This document shows, in pieces, positions 26,011 through 35,198 of a DNA stretch of 64,000 nt. Under the pieces are notes generated by a model. That model worked only from the letters and a program-made list of their open reading frames with translations, was not told where the DNA came from and did no database searches. The stretch spans positions 1-64,000 of the forward strand of contig DUQK01000064.1 in the NCBI GenBank assembly GCA_012837835.1. The letters are read 5' to 3'. This DNA comes from Christensenellaceae bacterium (lineage in GTDB: Bacteria; Bacillota; Clostridia; Christensenellales; Aristaeellaceae). The position numbers and the translations under genes were made by a program. Position 1 is the stretch's first letter, and each line of letters begins with the position of its first letter.

Positions 26011-27147
26011 ATGATTAAACGGAGAGTATTTGCAGCTGTAGTCTGCATTTTAATTATTATATCTATTCCAGCACTGGGCGAAAGCCTTTTTGCTATTGTA
26101 ACAGGCACTTCTTCGCTGAATATACGCGCAGGAATGGGTACAGGCTACGCCTGGCTTGGCAGTGTAAAAAGAGGGCAGTGGGTAGATGTACTCAGTAGGC
26201 ATGGAAACTGGTACTACTGCACGGATATAAATCAGAAAATATCAGGATATATGAGCGCAAAATACCTAACAGCCGCAAGCAGCGGTTCCTCCGCCGGAAG
26301 CAGCTTTGTAGTAAATAACCCTATTTCAACACAGTTCCTTAATTTAAGGGAATATCCTTCATATCAATCAAGGGTGCTTGCTATATTTTATAACGGCGCA
26401 ACAGGCACCGTACTTAGCGAAAACAATGGCTGGTGCGAAGTTAGCATAAGCGGCATGAGGGGATATTTCAGGAAAGAATATCTGTCCGTATCATACCAAG
26501 AAGCGCCTAGCCTTATTGAAAACACAAGAGTATATTCAAAAAACGGCGGGGCGGTAAATTTAAGAAGCGGTCCCGGATACGGTTACAGCGTAATATCTAG
26601 CTATGCACCGGGTACCAATGTAGGCGTATACTTAAAAAGCAATTCAAGCAATTTTTGGTATGTAGGTATAGGCGCTACCCGCGGCTTTATGGATAAAAAC
26701 TTCCTAGGTTCATCAGGGCAGAGCCCCCAGCCAGGTGGTTCAGGCATGAATGCCGTGGTTACAAATACAGGCAAGTGGCTCAACCTAAGGGATAGACCTA
26801 GTTTAAACGCAAAGGTGATTGGGCATTATGGCGGCGGCACACAGGTTAGGATAATAAGCCAAGGGGCGGACTGGAGCCGTGTAACCGTACTTTCAAACGG
26901 CGCAAGCGGATATATGATGAGTAGGTTCCTAACCGTTTACGGCGTGCCCGGGCAGGCTGTAAAAAGGGTGGAGCACCCAAAAAGAACCTTTGTGTATCTA
27001 AGAAGCAGCGCAAGCCAAGCTGGCGGCAATGTAATAATGCGCGTGCCCCACGGCGAAACCGTAAGCGTGCTTGCTCCCTTAGGCTCATGGACAAAGGTGC
27101 GCTATGGCAGCAACGTAGGCTATATGATGAGCTGGTTTTTAAAATAG
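26011..27147 (+). CDS. Secreted protein with about five SH3b domains
   Basis: 378 residues from ATG 26011 with AAGGAGG upstream; the longer frame to 25951 lacks a site. Signal peptide 1-23 (ALG-ES). Five bacterial SH3-like repeats follow at about 27-87, 98-158, 170-232, 247-307 and 320-378, each with the LNLRxxPS or LNIRAG strand and a terminal GYMxxxFL. No catalytic domain. SH3b repeats bind peptidoglycan or cross-bridges; placed just before a class A penicillin-binding protein, it is probably a wall-associated scaffold. Confidence 0.87.
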   Translation: MIKRRVFAAVVCILIIISIPALGESLFAIVTGTSSLNIRAGMGTGYAWLGSVKRGQWVDVLSRHGNWYYCTDINQKISGYMSAKYLTAASSGSSAGSSFVVNNPISTQFLNLREYPSYQSRVLAIFYNGATGTVLSENNGWCEVSISGMRGYFRKEYLSVSYQEAPSLIENTRVYSKNGGAVNLRSGPGYGYSVISSYAPGTNVGVYLKSNSSNFWYVGIGATRGFMDKNFLGSSGQSPQPGGSGMNAVVTNTGKWLNLRDRPSLNAKVIGHYGGGTQVRIISQGADWSRVTVLSNGASGYMMSRFLTVYGVPGQAVKRVEHPKRTFVYLRSSASQAGGNVIMRVPHGETVSVLAPLGSWTKVRYGSNVGYMMSWFLK

Positions 27148-27173
27148 GTCTACAATAAATTTGGAGGATATAG

Positions 27174-29873
27174 ATGCCTGAAGGCAAACGCAAAATATTC
27201 AAAAAACGCACTAAGAGCGGTCCGTTCGCCCTTGGCGTAATTATAGTATGCTTCCGTATGCTCCTAGTTATGCTGCTTATTATATCGCTATCGGGCGTTG
27301 GGGCGCTGGTCGGCATAGCCAAAGCCTATGTGGATACTGCTCCAGTACTTAACCTTGCCAAGATAGACGAGCAGGCGGAAACATCTTTTTTTTATGATAG
27401 GGACGGCAACTATATAACCGACTTTAAAGGTATAGAAAACCGAATAATGGTAAGCATAAACTCTATGCCGCGCACGCTTCGAAACGCATTTATAGCTGTT
27501 GAAGACGCAAGGTTTTACAGCCATAACGGCATAGATATTAAGCGCATTGCAGGCGCATTTTTACAGAACTTTTTAACGGGAAGCCGTCAGGGCGGTTCCA
27601 CAATAACCCAGCAGCTTATAAAGAATACTCTGCTTTCAAACGAGCTTAGCTATAAGCGTAAAATACAGGAAGCCTACCTTGCTATACAGCTTGAGCAGAA
27701 ATACACAAAGGACGAGATACTGGAAAGCTACCTGAACACCATATACCTTGGCGAAAACTACTACGGGGTAAAGGTTGCAGCAACGGGTTATTTTGGCAAA
27801 GAGTTAAACGAACTTACGCTTAGGGAATGCGCTATGCTTGCCGGCATGACTACAAACCCCTATTACTACAACTGCCGCCGCAACTATTACACACGTAAAT
27901 CCGACAGCATAGACCATGTAGCAATTACAGATAACCGTACAGACTATGTGCTAAAGCAGATGTACGAAAAACAGTTTATCACCCATAATGAATATATTGA
28001 AGCGCTTAATAAAAGCAGCGCTAATGTGCTTGAACATTCCCCCGAAAGCAAGGATTTATACCCATACCCCCACTACGTGGAATATGCGGTTCAAGATGTA
28101 ATACAGACATTCCTTAGAATGCGGGGGCTTGAAAATACCAAAGCTAACAGAAGCCTTATGGAAAAGGAGCTTAGAAGCGGCGGCTACAAAGTATATTTAG
28201 CGCTGGATACAGAAATACAAAAGACAGTTGAGGATACCCTTTATAACTATAAGGATTATCCAAGACTAAGAGACCCGCAGGATAATATATACCGCGCCCA
28301 TAATAAAGACGGCACGTTTGAAGAAATAATACAGCCGCAGGCTGCGGCAACGGTTATAGACTACCGCACGGGAGAGATTAAGGCTATTGTAGGCTCAAGA
28401 ACACCGCCAAAAGTTAAGCTTACACTTAACAGAGCAGTAAATATGAACATGCCCGTAGGCTCCGCTATAAAGCCGCTTTCAGTGTACGCCCCCGCATTTG
28501 AAATGGGAGCAGGCGCCGGCTCAATAGTTTACAATATGCCGCTGCCAATATCCGGCTGGACAGGCGCAAGCAGCAAAGATAGCTGGCCGCGCAACTACGG
28601 CGGCAGCGGCTATACAGGCCCCGAAACCCTGCGTACTGCGCTTGTTAAGAGCAACAACACTTCCACCGCTCAGGCGCTCATGCAATATGTAGGGGTGGAT
28701 AGGTCGGCGGACTTCCTGCTTCGCCTTGGGGTAGATGAAAAGCATATAAATAAAACTCCCTTTGGCGTAGCGCTTGGCTCAAGCGGGCTTACACCGCTGG
28801 AAATGAGCGTAGCCTTCGGCGTGCTTGGAAACGGCGGAATATACCAGCGCCCTATATCTTTTATAGGTATACTTGATAGGAATGACAATGTGCTTTACGA
28901 TGCCCATGCCGACCAGGAAAGACGACAGGTATTCAGCCCGCAGACAGCATATATAACCATAGATATATTAAAGCAGGTGGTTTCAAAGGGTACAGGCAGA
29001 TCCGCCCGCATAAAAGGGCAGACTGTAGCCGGCAAAACGGGCACCAACAGCGAGCAAAAAGGCGTATGCTTTACAGGGCTTACTGGCTGGTACGCAGGCT
29101 CCGTATGGATAGGGCACGATAACTACAAGGCGCTGTCATCTAAAACCACGGGCGGCAACAGCGCGGGTAAAATATGGCAAAACATAATGCAGAAGATACA
29201 CACCCAAAAATCTCTGGATAATAGGGATATACTTGAAGGCAGTGCGGAAAACTACGGGCTTGTAAAGGTTACAACATGCGCGGTATCGGGTCAGCTTGCA
29301 ACTGAAGCCTGCCAGAATGATGCACTTGGCTACGGCACTGTTACAGACTGGGTAAGCCGCGCAAATGTGCCTACAACCTATTGCCAAATGCACCATAAGG
29401 CAACGCTTTGCAGCGCTTCAAACATGATCGCGGGAGAGTTCTGCCCACCTGAAAACCTCACGCAAAAATCTATAATAATACTGCCTAATGGACACCCATT
29501 GCAGCAATTTATAGGCACTCAGCATGAACAAACATTGGTAGACTACCTAGGTACATATTCAACACTTGTGTTTTCGGGGGATTCAGCGCGGGATACCGCA
29601 ATGTTAAGCGCGCATACCTGCCCCATACATGCTACCGCACAGGATACAGGCGAAATATACGACCCTACGCTTAATATGCTAAGAAACGATGCTGAAATAC
29701 TTCTAACACAGGCAAGCACCTTGCTTGCTACCCTGCCGCCTGAAAGCGAGCAAGCGGCAGCGCTACTTAGCTCAATAAATAGCCTCGCCAGCCTGCTTGC
29801 ATCTAACGCATCAAGCGAGCAGCTTGCACAGGGCATGGGAATGGTAACGCAGGCAATGGCAAACGCAAATTAA
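27174..29873 (+). CDS. Class A penicillin-binding protein (transglycosylase/transpeptidase)
   Basis: 899 residues, ATG with GGAGG upstream. One membrane anchor (about 22-48), then a GT51 glycosyltransferase with EDARFYSHNGID and GGSTITQQLIKN, and a transpeptidase domain with SxxK (GSAIKP, about residue 430), SNN (KSNNTST, about 492) and KTGT (AGKTGTNSE, about 620). All catalytic motifs are intact. The C-terminus carries a cysteine-bearing extension (CQMHHKATLC, CPPENL, HTCPIH) and an alanine/serine-rich helical tail, longer than in model PBP1. It polymerises and cross-links peptidoglycan. Confidence 0.94.
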   Translation: MPEGKRKIFKKRTKSGPFALGVIIVCFRMLLVMLLIISLSGVGALVGIAKAYVDTAPVLNLAKIDEQAETSFFYDRDGNYITDFKGIENRIMVSINSMPRTLRNAFIAVEDARFYSHNGIDIKRIAGAFLQNFLTGSRQGGSTITQQLIKNTLLSNELSYKRKIQEAYLAIQLEQKYTKDEILESYLNTIYLGENYYGVKVAATGYFGKELNELTLRECAMLAGMTTNPYYYNCRRNYYTRKSDSIDHVAITDNRTDYVLKQMYEKQFITHNEYIEALNKSSANVLEHSPESKDLYPYPHYVEYAVQDVIQTFLRMRGLENTKANRSLMEKELRSGGYKVYLALDTEIQKTVEDTLYNYKDYPRLRDPQDNIYRAHNKDGTFEEIIQPQAAATVIDYRTGEIKAIVGSRTPPKVKLTLNRAVNMNMPVGSAIKPLSVYAPAFEMGAGAGSIVYNMPLPISGWTGASSKDSWPRNYGGSGYTGPETLRTALVKSNNTSTAQALMQYVGVDRSADFLLRLGVDEKHINKTPFGVALGSSGLTPLEMSVAFGVLGNGGIYQRPISFIGILDRNDNVLYDAHADQERRQVFSPQTAYITIDILKQVVSKGTGRSARIKGQTVAGKTGTNSEQKGVCFTGLTGWYAGSVWIGHDNYKALSSKTTGGNSAGKIWQNIMQKIHTQKSLDNRDILEGSAENYGLVKVTTCAVSGQLATEACQNDALGYGTVTDWVSRANVPTTYCQMHHKATLCSASNMIAGEFCPPENLTQKSIIILPNGHPLQQFIGTQHEQTLVDYLGTYSTLVFSGDSARDTAMLSAHTCPIHATAQDTGEIYDPTLNMLRNDAEILLTQASTLLATLPPESEQAAALLSSINSLASLLASNASSEQLAQGMGMVTQAMANAN

Positions 29874-29875
29874 GC

Positions 29876-29904
29876 TTGACACACATTAGGCAGCGTGGTA
29901 TATT
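29876..29904 (+). promoter_or_regulatory. Promoter of the second SH3-domain gene
   Basis: TTGACA (29876-29881), 17-base spacer, TATATT (29899-29904), starting just after the PBP stop and 40 bases before the ATG. Confidence 0.78.
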
Positions 29905-29944
29905 TATTACGAAGTTATTAAATGAGATAGAAAAGGAGGACAAT

Positions 29945-30904
29945 ATGAGTAAACAGTCCTTGAGGAGTTTTAGCATTCTGCTTGTTATTACGCTCCTTAT
30001 ATCGATTATCCCTACTATATTTGCAACTGAAAAAACAGATAAAAAAGCCGAAGAAAAGAAGGAGGAAACCGCCTTCGTGTCCGCAAAGCTTGTAAGCGAT
30101 GCGACAATGCTAAATGAACCCCGTGCTGACGCGGCATTTGTAGCAGGCCTTATGGCGGATACCGATGTTAAAGTGCTGCAAATGGGTCTTAGCTGGTGCA
30201 AGATAGACGCGGGTCTTGCTCAGGGCTATGTGGCAAGCCGTTTCCTACGCTTTTCAGATGTACCGGAGCAGGAGAGTTTCGCCATAGTAAATGCTAAAAA
30301 CGGCAGACTTACTCTAAGGGAAAAACCCAATACAAAGTCAAAGGCACTCGCAAAACTTAAAAACGGTACTGTTACAGCTGTACTCAAGGCCTCCGATAAA
30401 AACTTTACGCTTGTAGCTGTGGACGGCAAGGAAGGCTACCTGCTTTCAAACCATTTAGAGCTTACAGGTCCAAGAGAATCGCTTGGCACAGGCAAAATAA
30501 TTCACCCCGACCACCCGGGCAAAGTACGCAAGATACGAATGCGCTGGGATGATAAAACAGGCAGCAATGTAATAGACGAATATAAAACAGAAACACCTGT
30601 TATTATACTTTCAAAAGGCGAAACATGGTACGAAATTGAAGTACTAGGCAAGCGCGGCTACATGATGAAGAAATTTATAGAAGAAGCCGCTGCCCCCGCA
30701 CCTGCGCCTGCACCCGCACAGCCTGCAGTTCCCGCAGGGGTTCAGCAACCTGTACAGCCCCAGCAGCCAGGCGCAGTACCCACATTGGTGCCTACCATAC
30801 CACAGCCCGACACCCCATTCGTGCCATCACCCACTGCAAGCCCCGAACCAGGTGAATATGTTGAAGAAGGTGAGGTACTTGAAGGTGTGCCTGATGATGA
30901 GTAA
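29945..30904 (+). CDS. Secreted SH3b protein with proline-rich and acidic tail
   Basis: 319 residues from ATG 29945 with AAAAGGAGG upstream; an in-frame extension to 29876 would overlap its promoter. Signal peptide 1-27 (FA-TE). Three SH3-like repeats at about 44-102, 112-174 and 190-246 (LTLREKPNTKSK is the clearest). A proline/alanine-rich linker (about 250-300) and a highly acidic end (EEGEVLEGVPDDE) follow. Likely wall-associated, with the tail spanning or projecting from the wall. It has its own promoter and terminator. Confidence 0.83.
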   Translation: MSKQSLRSFSILLVITLLISIIPTIFATEKTDKKAEEKKEETAFVSAKLVSDATMLNEPRADAAFVAGLMADTDVKVLQMGLSWCKIDAGLAQGYVASRFLRFSDVPEQESFAIVNAKNGRLTLREKPNTKSKALAKLKNGTVTAVLKASDKNFTLVAVDGKEGYLLSNHLELTGPRESLGTGKIIHPDHPGKVRKIRMRWDDKTGSNVIDEYKTETPVIILSKGETWYEIEVLGKRGYMMKKFIEEAAAPAPAPAPAQPAVPAGVQQPVQPQQPGAVPTLVPTIPQPDTPFVPSPTASPEPGEYVEEGEVLEGVPDDE

Positions 30905-30966
30905 TAAAAACAACAAGTAATAATTTTGTTTTAATAAGCTTTATATATGTTGGATTATAAAATGTG

Positions 30967-30996
30967 CGAGCCGCATTATGCGACTCGTATGCTTTT
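30967..30996 (+). terminator. Terminator of SH3/proline-rich gene
   Basis: CGAG-C-CGCA, loop TTA, TGCG-A-CTCG (30967-30987), a hairpin with one internal mismatch, followed by TATGCTTTTA. Confidence 0.65.
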
Positions 30997-31056
30997 AGTA
31001 GCACAATGTTTCCTTAGCTAGTTGATTTGTAGTATACAACTTGAATGTGTTTTACT

Positions 31057-31095
31057 AAATTCACACACATAAACGGATAATGTGTGTGTGAATTT
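31057..31095. repeat. Long CA/TG hairpin in the 31-kb intergenic region
   Basis: AAATTCACACACAT (31057-31070) faces ATGTGTGTGTGAATTT (31080-31095), pairing over at least 12 bases with a two-base slip. The gap between the genes at 30905 and 31300 otherwise holds only the terminator at 30967 and a promoter at 31168. Confidence 0.6.
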
Positions 31096-31167
31096 ATTTG
31101 CGGTTAAATAGCTATACATAAGCTCCTCACACCAATTGTAAAATATTCTCTGCACACCAAAAATATA

Positions 31168-31196
31168 TTGACATAGACTGCCATTTTAACTAACAT
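31168..31196 (+). promoter_or_regulatory. Promoter of the peptidoglycan-binding protein gene
   Basis: TTGACA (31168-31173), 17-base spacer, TAACAT (31191-31196). The leader is about 100 bases and holds an AAGGAGG at 31205 with no start codon at a proper distance. Confidence 0.6.
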
Positions 31197-31300
31197 TAAC
31201 TCATAAGGAGGCAAGCTTTAACTACGTTATTGTATATATGCTTATGTTTTATGCTTTAAGTTTGCGCCCTAAACTCGCAATAATGCGGAAAGGAATTTGT

Positions 31301-32629
31301 ATGAAAACTAAGAAATTATTGTTTAAAAGGCTTCTGCCGCTAATAACAGTGTTTGTGCTTTTGATTCCCGGCATATATGCACAAAACACTGAAAACATGC
31401 CCTTTCAGCTATCATCATTACCGGGCTTTACCCCTCTTGAAATATTCTATCAAGGCGGACTGTATACTCCTGTATATCTGCCCGGAGTTGACGGCATAGT
31501 ATACGCATTTACCGGAGAAGGCGGCATTACCCAATTCAGGGTATATGGCGCAGTTGCAGGTAAAACAGGCTTTTACCCCCTAAATGTTATAGCGGGTGAA
31601 GACTATCAGGACGGTATGTCGCTAAGTCTTTCCCTTTCTTCTGACACCCCTGTAATAAAAGACGAAAACCTAGCTATAAAGGCTGTAATACCTAAGGACA
31701 ATATAATAATACCGCAGGGCTTTACCAAGGCAAACACACACGGGCTTATGTACTTTGAAAACCTGTTCGGCAATAAGGAGTACAGGGCATACGCCTCTTA
31801 CGATGGCGGCAAAACTTTCCTATACCTGCCAACTGAAAACAGCAGACCAAAACTCGGCGCGCTTGGTAGATTGCCTGATGACATGCTATCCCGCGCCAAA
31901 ATATACGGGGAGAAAAACTACAAGCTGCCCGCAAACCTTGCAAGCGGTTTTGGCGAACTAGTAAATATAAAAACCACTGACGGGATTGATATAACCATAC
32001 CCACCATATACCCCTTTATTGAAAGGGCTGCGCTTGTACAGCCCATGCCTACAATAGCCCCTTATTACCCGCCGGGCTACACATATGTAGTACCGGGCAA
32101 AACGGTAGCCGAGCGTAACCATGAGCTAAATAGCAAAAATGACATTATAAACATACAAAACAGACTGAATGCTCTTGGCTACAACTGCGGAAAGGCGGAC
32201 GGCATAGTGGGCGATAGGACAATAGCCGCTATAAGGGCATTCCAGAGGGATAATAAGCTATCCCAAGATGGCATTGCAGGCCCTAAAACCAAGGCTAAGC
32301 TTTTCTCTAAGCCGGATGATACTCCTCCGCCTGTCAAACCTACAGATACCGTTAAACCCCAGCCCACAGATACCCCAACGCCCACAGACAATAGGCTTGG
32401 CTTGCCATACTACGCCAAGGCTAGAACCACGGGCGGTAAGCTTAACATATGGTTCTCCCCCGAAGTTATAGGCAGGGGCAAAAAAAACATAGCCTATTCC
32501 GTAAACAACGGCGATATAATTGGCATGGTGCAGGATTATATAGACGGCTACTCTGAACTTCTTGACGGCAACGGCTTTGTTAGAACTAGGTATCTTATAA
32601 AGATAGCAGATAATCCGCCTAAAAAATAG
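31301..32629 (+). CDS. Secreted peptidoglycan-binding (PG_binding_1) protein
   Basis: 442 residues from ATG 31301 with GGAAAGGA upstream. Signal peptide 1-27 (IYA-QN). An N-terminal region of about 230 residues has no recognised family (FYQGGLYTPVYLPGVDG). A peptidoglycan-binding domain spans about 285-338 (NRLNALGYNCGKADG, then AIRAFQRDNKL), followed by a TP-rich linker (about 342-365) and an SH3-like C-terminal domain. No hydrolase motif was found. Probably wall-attached. Its own promoter and terminator isolate it. Confidence 0.83.
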   Translation: MKTKKLLFKRLLPLITVFVLLIPGIYAQNTENMPFQLSSLPGFTPLEIFYQGGLYTPVYLPGVDGIVYAFTGEGGITQFRVYGAVAGKTGFYPLNVIAGEDYQDGMSLSLSLSSDTPVIKDENLAIKAVIPKDNIIIPQGFTKANTHGLMYFENLFGNKEYRAYASYDGGKTFLYLPTENSRPKLGALGRLPDDMLSRAKIYGEKNYKLPANLASGFGELVNIKTTDGIDITIPTIYPFIERAALVQPMPTIAPYYPPGYTYVVPGKTVAERNHELNSKNDIINIQNRLNALGYNCGKADGIVGDRTIAAIRAFQRDNKLSQDGIAGPKTKAKLFSKPDDTPPPVKPTDTVKPQPTDTPTPTDNRLGLPYYAKARTTGGKLNIWFSPEVIGRGKKNIAYSVNNGDIIGMVQDYIDGYSELLDGNGFVRTRYLIKIADNPPKK

Positions 32630-32726
32630 CTGCATAGAAGGGTATGCACCACAGACAGCAATTTTGCCGCGCGGCTTATATAACAACATATTAAACACAT
32701 AACAAATAAATAACAAGGTATATAAA

Positions 32727-32757
32727 GGGGCTGTAGTTTCACTACAGCCCCAGTCTA
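32727..32757 (+). terminator. Terminator after peptidoglycan-binding protein gene
   Basis: GGGGCTGTAG (32727-32736), loop TTTCA, CTACAGCCCC (32742-32751): a perfect 10-bp stem. Nearly identical to the hairpin at 35152-35174. Confidence 0.8.
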
Positions 32758-32829
32758 TTGAAAAAGCGGTTTTAGTTTAACTACTAAAATTGCTTCTTCT
32801 ATGTAATTTTGTTTACTGTTCTTAACTGA

Positions 32830-32858
32830 TTGACAGCGCCATACTCATGTAATATAAT
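32830..32858 (+). promoter_or_regulatory. Full-consensus promoter of the flavin reductase gene
   Basis: TTGACA (32830-32835), exactly 17 bases, TATAAT (32853-32858). Both hexamers are perfect, 75 bases before the ATG. Confidence 0.88.
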
Positions 32859-32932
32859 AATCTTGACTCTTTGTTTACATATGCTGATTATTTTTATTAC
32901 GCAACAAAAAATATATGATTGGAGGAAAAGAA

Positions 32933-35017
32933 ATGAAACAAAAATTTTCGTTGCTTATGGTTCTTTGTATTCTGACAGGAATATTTGGAACTATCATTGG
33001 TGAAACCACCGCAACAGAGGGGATTTATGTTCCTGGTAGCTATGAGGTTGAGGCGCAAGGCTTTGGCGGTGCAATCAAAACAGTTGTTACGTTTGACGAA
33101 AACAACATCAAATCTGTAGAAGTCTTAGAAAACATTGAAACGCCAGGTATCGGCAGTACAGCTATTGAAGAAATGCCTAAAGCTTTTGTTGAAGCAAATT
33201 CAGCTGAGGTGGATAGCATTTCCGGAGCAACGATCACCTCTTTAGCACTAAAGGAAGCAGTAAGCATAGCTATTAAACAGGCTAAAGGTGAAAGTGACGA
33301 AAGCATCATAATGACCGACGGTGTATATGAAGGTACAGGACCTGCATATCGCGGAAATGTAACCCTTGCTGTAACAGTAAAGGATAATGCGATTTCAGCC
33401 GTTGAAATTCTCGAAAGCACAGACACATACATGATAGGTGTCAAAGCCTACAAACAGTTGACAGAACAAATAATTACCCATCAATCCCTTGGTGTTGACA
33501 GCATTAGCGGAGCTACTGTATCCAGCAACGGATTTTTTGCAGCTATGAGCGATGCCTTGTCAAAAGCCGGCGCTGATATAACCGCTCTTAAAGCTGTTAG
33601 CATTGAAAAAAGAGCTCCGGAAACCACTTCCTTTGATTCTGATATCCTCGTTATTGGCGGTGGTATGGCTGGAATGACAGCAGCAATCCAAGCCGCTGAT
33701 GATGGCGCAAGTGTAATTTTAATTGAAAAACTTGGTGTCTTTGGTGGCTCTACCACTCGCTCTGAAGGCTATGTGATGGGAGCAGGCACCGATTACCAAA
33801 AAGAACAAGGTGTAAACGATAGCGCAGATGCCTTTTATAAAGATATCATGAGTGTTTATGATATTGAACCCTTATTGAATGCTGACTTAATTAAAAAAGT
33901 TATCTATGATTCTGCAGATCTTATCACTTTCCTACAAGAAAATGATGTGAAGTTTGAAAAACTTGTAGCCGTTAGCACCTTTGAGCCTAGAGCTACACCT
34001 CGTAACCATTGTTCTGCTAATAAAGGTAGCGGTTTAACCAATGCTTTAGTGGCGAACCTAGAGAAAAAAGGTGTAAAAGTATTTATGAATACCGCTGCCA
34101 CAGAGATAATTAATCAAGATGGCGTAGTTGTAGGTGCAAAAGCAACCAACCAATTTGGCGATGACATCACCTTCAACGCTAAGGCTACCATCCTCTGTGC
34201 AGGTAGTTACGGTGGCAATGTAGAAATGATGAAAAAACTCAACCCTAATATTGTTGCTGAATCAATAAAGGGCAGTGGCGATGGGGATGGTTTTACTTTA
34301 GCTGAAAACGCCGGTGCAAAAATGCTTCTTTTAGATTATCCTCAGCTTCAGTACTACTTATTCTGGGATGGAATACCAAAACTCCCCGTTTACCCTGCAA
34401 GCGCTATTGCCCCAGTTAAAAACATCTTGCTTACTGATGGTGTTGGAAAACGCGTTGCAAATGAGGCTGACTTCAACTTTGAATTTATCGCCAAAGTGTA
34501 TTACAGCGGTCAACAGGAAGGTTACTGTATCGTAGGTAAGGATTTCTATGCTCAGTATCCTGAGGTATGTGAAGCAGGACTAGGTAAGACATTCCCATCA
34601 CGCGGAGATGAGATTGCCCTCAAAGCTGATACCGTTGAAGAACTTGCCAAGTGGGCAAATCTCGATCCTGCTATTCTAACTGAAACCGTCAATCGCTATA
34701 ATGAACTGTGCGATTTGGGCAAAGATCTGGACTTTAATAAAGATGCTCAAGATATGCAACGAATTGATCCACCCTACTACATAATGAAACTTCCTGCAGT
34801 AGTAACTGATGGTTATTCCGGAGCTGTCATTAATGAAAACGCTCAAATAATAGGTGTTGATGACAAACCAATTCCCGGCTTTTATGCTGCAGGCTGTTGT
34901 GCTGTACCGGAGATGTCTTGCGTAAACTACTATGGTTGCGGCACATCATTGATGACCTGTGGAGTTTATGGACGTGCAGCAGCACAGCACGCTGTCACTT
35001 ACTGCCTAACAAAATAA
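32933..35017 (+). CDS. Secreted flavocytochrome-type FAD reductase with two covalent-FMN domains
   Basis: 694 residues from ATG 32933 with GGAGG upstream. Sec signal peptide (about 1-26), then two FMN-binding domains (about 30-115 and 128-215), each ending in a flavinylation site (DSISGATITS, DSISGATVSS) where ApbE attaches FMN to Thr or Ser. A FAD_binding_2 fumarate-reductase/urocanate-reductase-like domain follows (DILVIGGGMAGMTAA through NYYGCGTSLMTCG). No haem motif. Family members reduce extracellular acceptors such as fumarate, urocanate or cinnamates; which one is not deducible. Ile codons are mostly ATT/ATC, whereas neighbours favour ATA, suggesting recent acquisition. Monocistronic under a consensus promoter; no apbE gene here. 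Confidence 0.9.
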   Translation: MKQKFSLLMVLCILTGIFGTIIGETTATEGIYVPGSYEVEAQGFGGAIKTVVTFDENNIKSVEVLENIETPGIGSTAIEEMPKAFVEANSAEVDSISGATITSLALKEAVSIAIKQAKGESDESIIMTDGVYEGTGPAYRGNVTLAVTVKDNAISAVEILESTDTYMIGVKAYKQLTEQIITHQSLGVDSISGATVSSNGFFAAMSDALSKAGADITALKAVSIEKRAPETTSFDSDILVIGGGMAGMTAAIQAADDGASVILIEKLGVFGGSTTRSEGYVMGAGTDYQKEQGVNDSADAFYKDIMSVYDIEPLLNADLIKKVIYDSADLITFLQENDVKFEKLVAVSTFEPRATPRNHCSANKGSGLTNALVANLEKKGVKVFMNTAATEIINQDGVVVGAKATNQFGDDITFNAKATILCAGSYGGNVEMMKKLNPNIVAESIKGSGDGDGFTLAENAGAKMLLLDYPQLQYYLFWDGIPKLPVYPASAIAPVKNILLTDGVGKRVANEADFNFEFIAKVYYSGQQEGYCIVGKDFYAQYPEVCEAGLGKTFPSRGDEIALKADTVEELAKWANLDPAILTETVNRYNELCDLGKDLDFNKDAQDMQRIDPPYYIMKLPAVVTDGYSGAVINENAQIIGVDDKPIPGFYAAGCCAVPEMSCVNYYGCGTSLMTCGVYGRAAAQHAVTYCLTK

Positions 35018-35063
35018 AATCCATCTAATTCTTAAGTCAAACTTATAGCAAAACACTACGTAA

Positions 35064-35093
35064 AACTGCCGTGAACAGTATGTCACGGCAGTT
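35064..35093 (+). terminator. Hairpin after flavin reductase gene
   Basis: AACTGCCGTGA (35064-35074) pairs perfectly with TCACGGCAGTT (35083-35093) across an 8-base loop. No strong T-tract follows. Confidence 0.6.
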
Positions 35094-35151
35094 ATGCTAT
35101 AGATTAATCGGCTTTAGTAATTAAGCAAGCGCCGATTTGTCTACAATTAGA

Positions 35152-35188
35152 GGGCTGTAGTTTCGCTACAGCCCCCATTCATTTTATA
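35152..35188. terminator. GGGCTGTAG/CTACAGCCC hairpin between convergent genes
   Basis: GGGCTGTAG (35152-35160), loop TTTCG, CTACAGCCC (35166-35174), then CCATTCATTTTA. It may serve both the plus-strand reductase and the minus-strand amidohydrolase. It repeats the hairpin at 32727. Confidence 0.65.
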
Positions 35189-35198
35189 CAAGCATAAT

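Noticed and set aside
26011..30904. SH3 repeats as a nucleotide-level tandem repeat
   Set aside because: The repeats are visible only at protein level and are well diverged; ordinary domain repetition.
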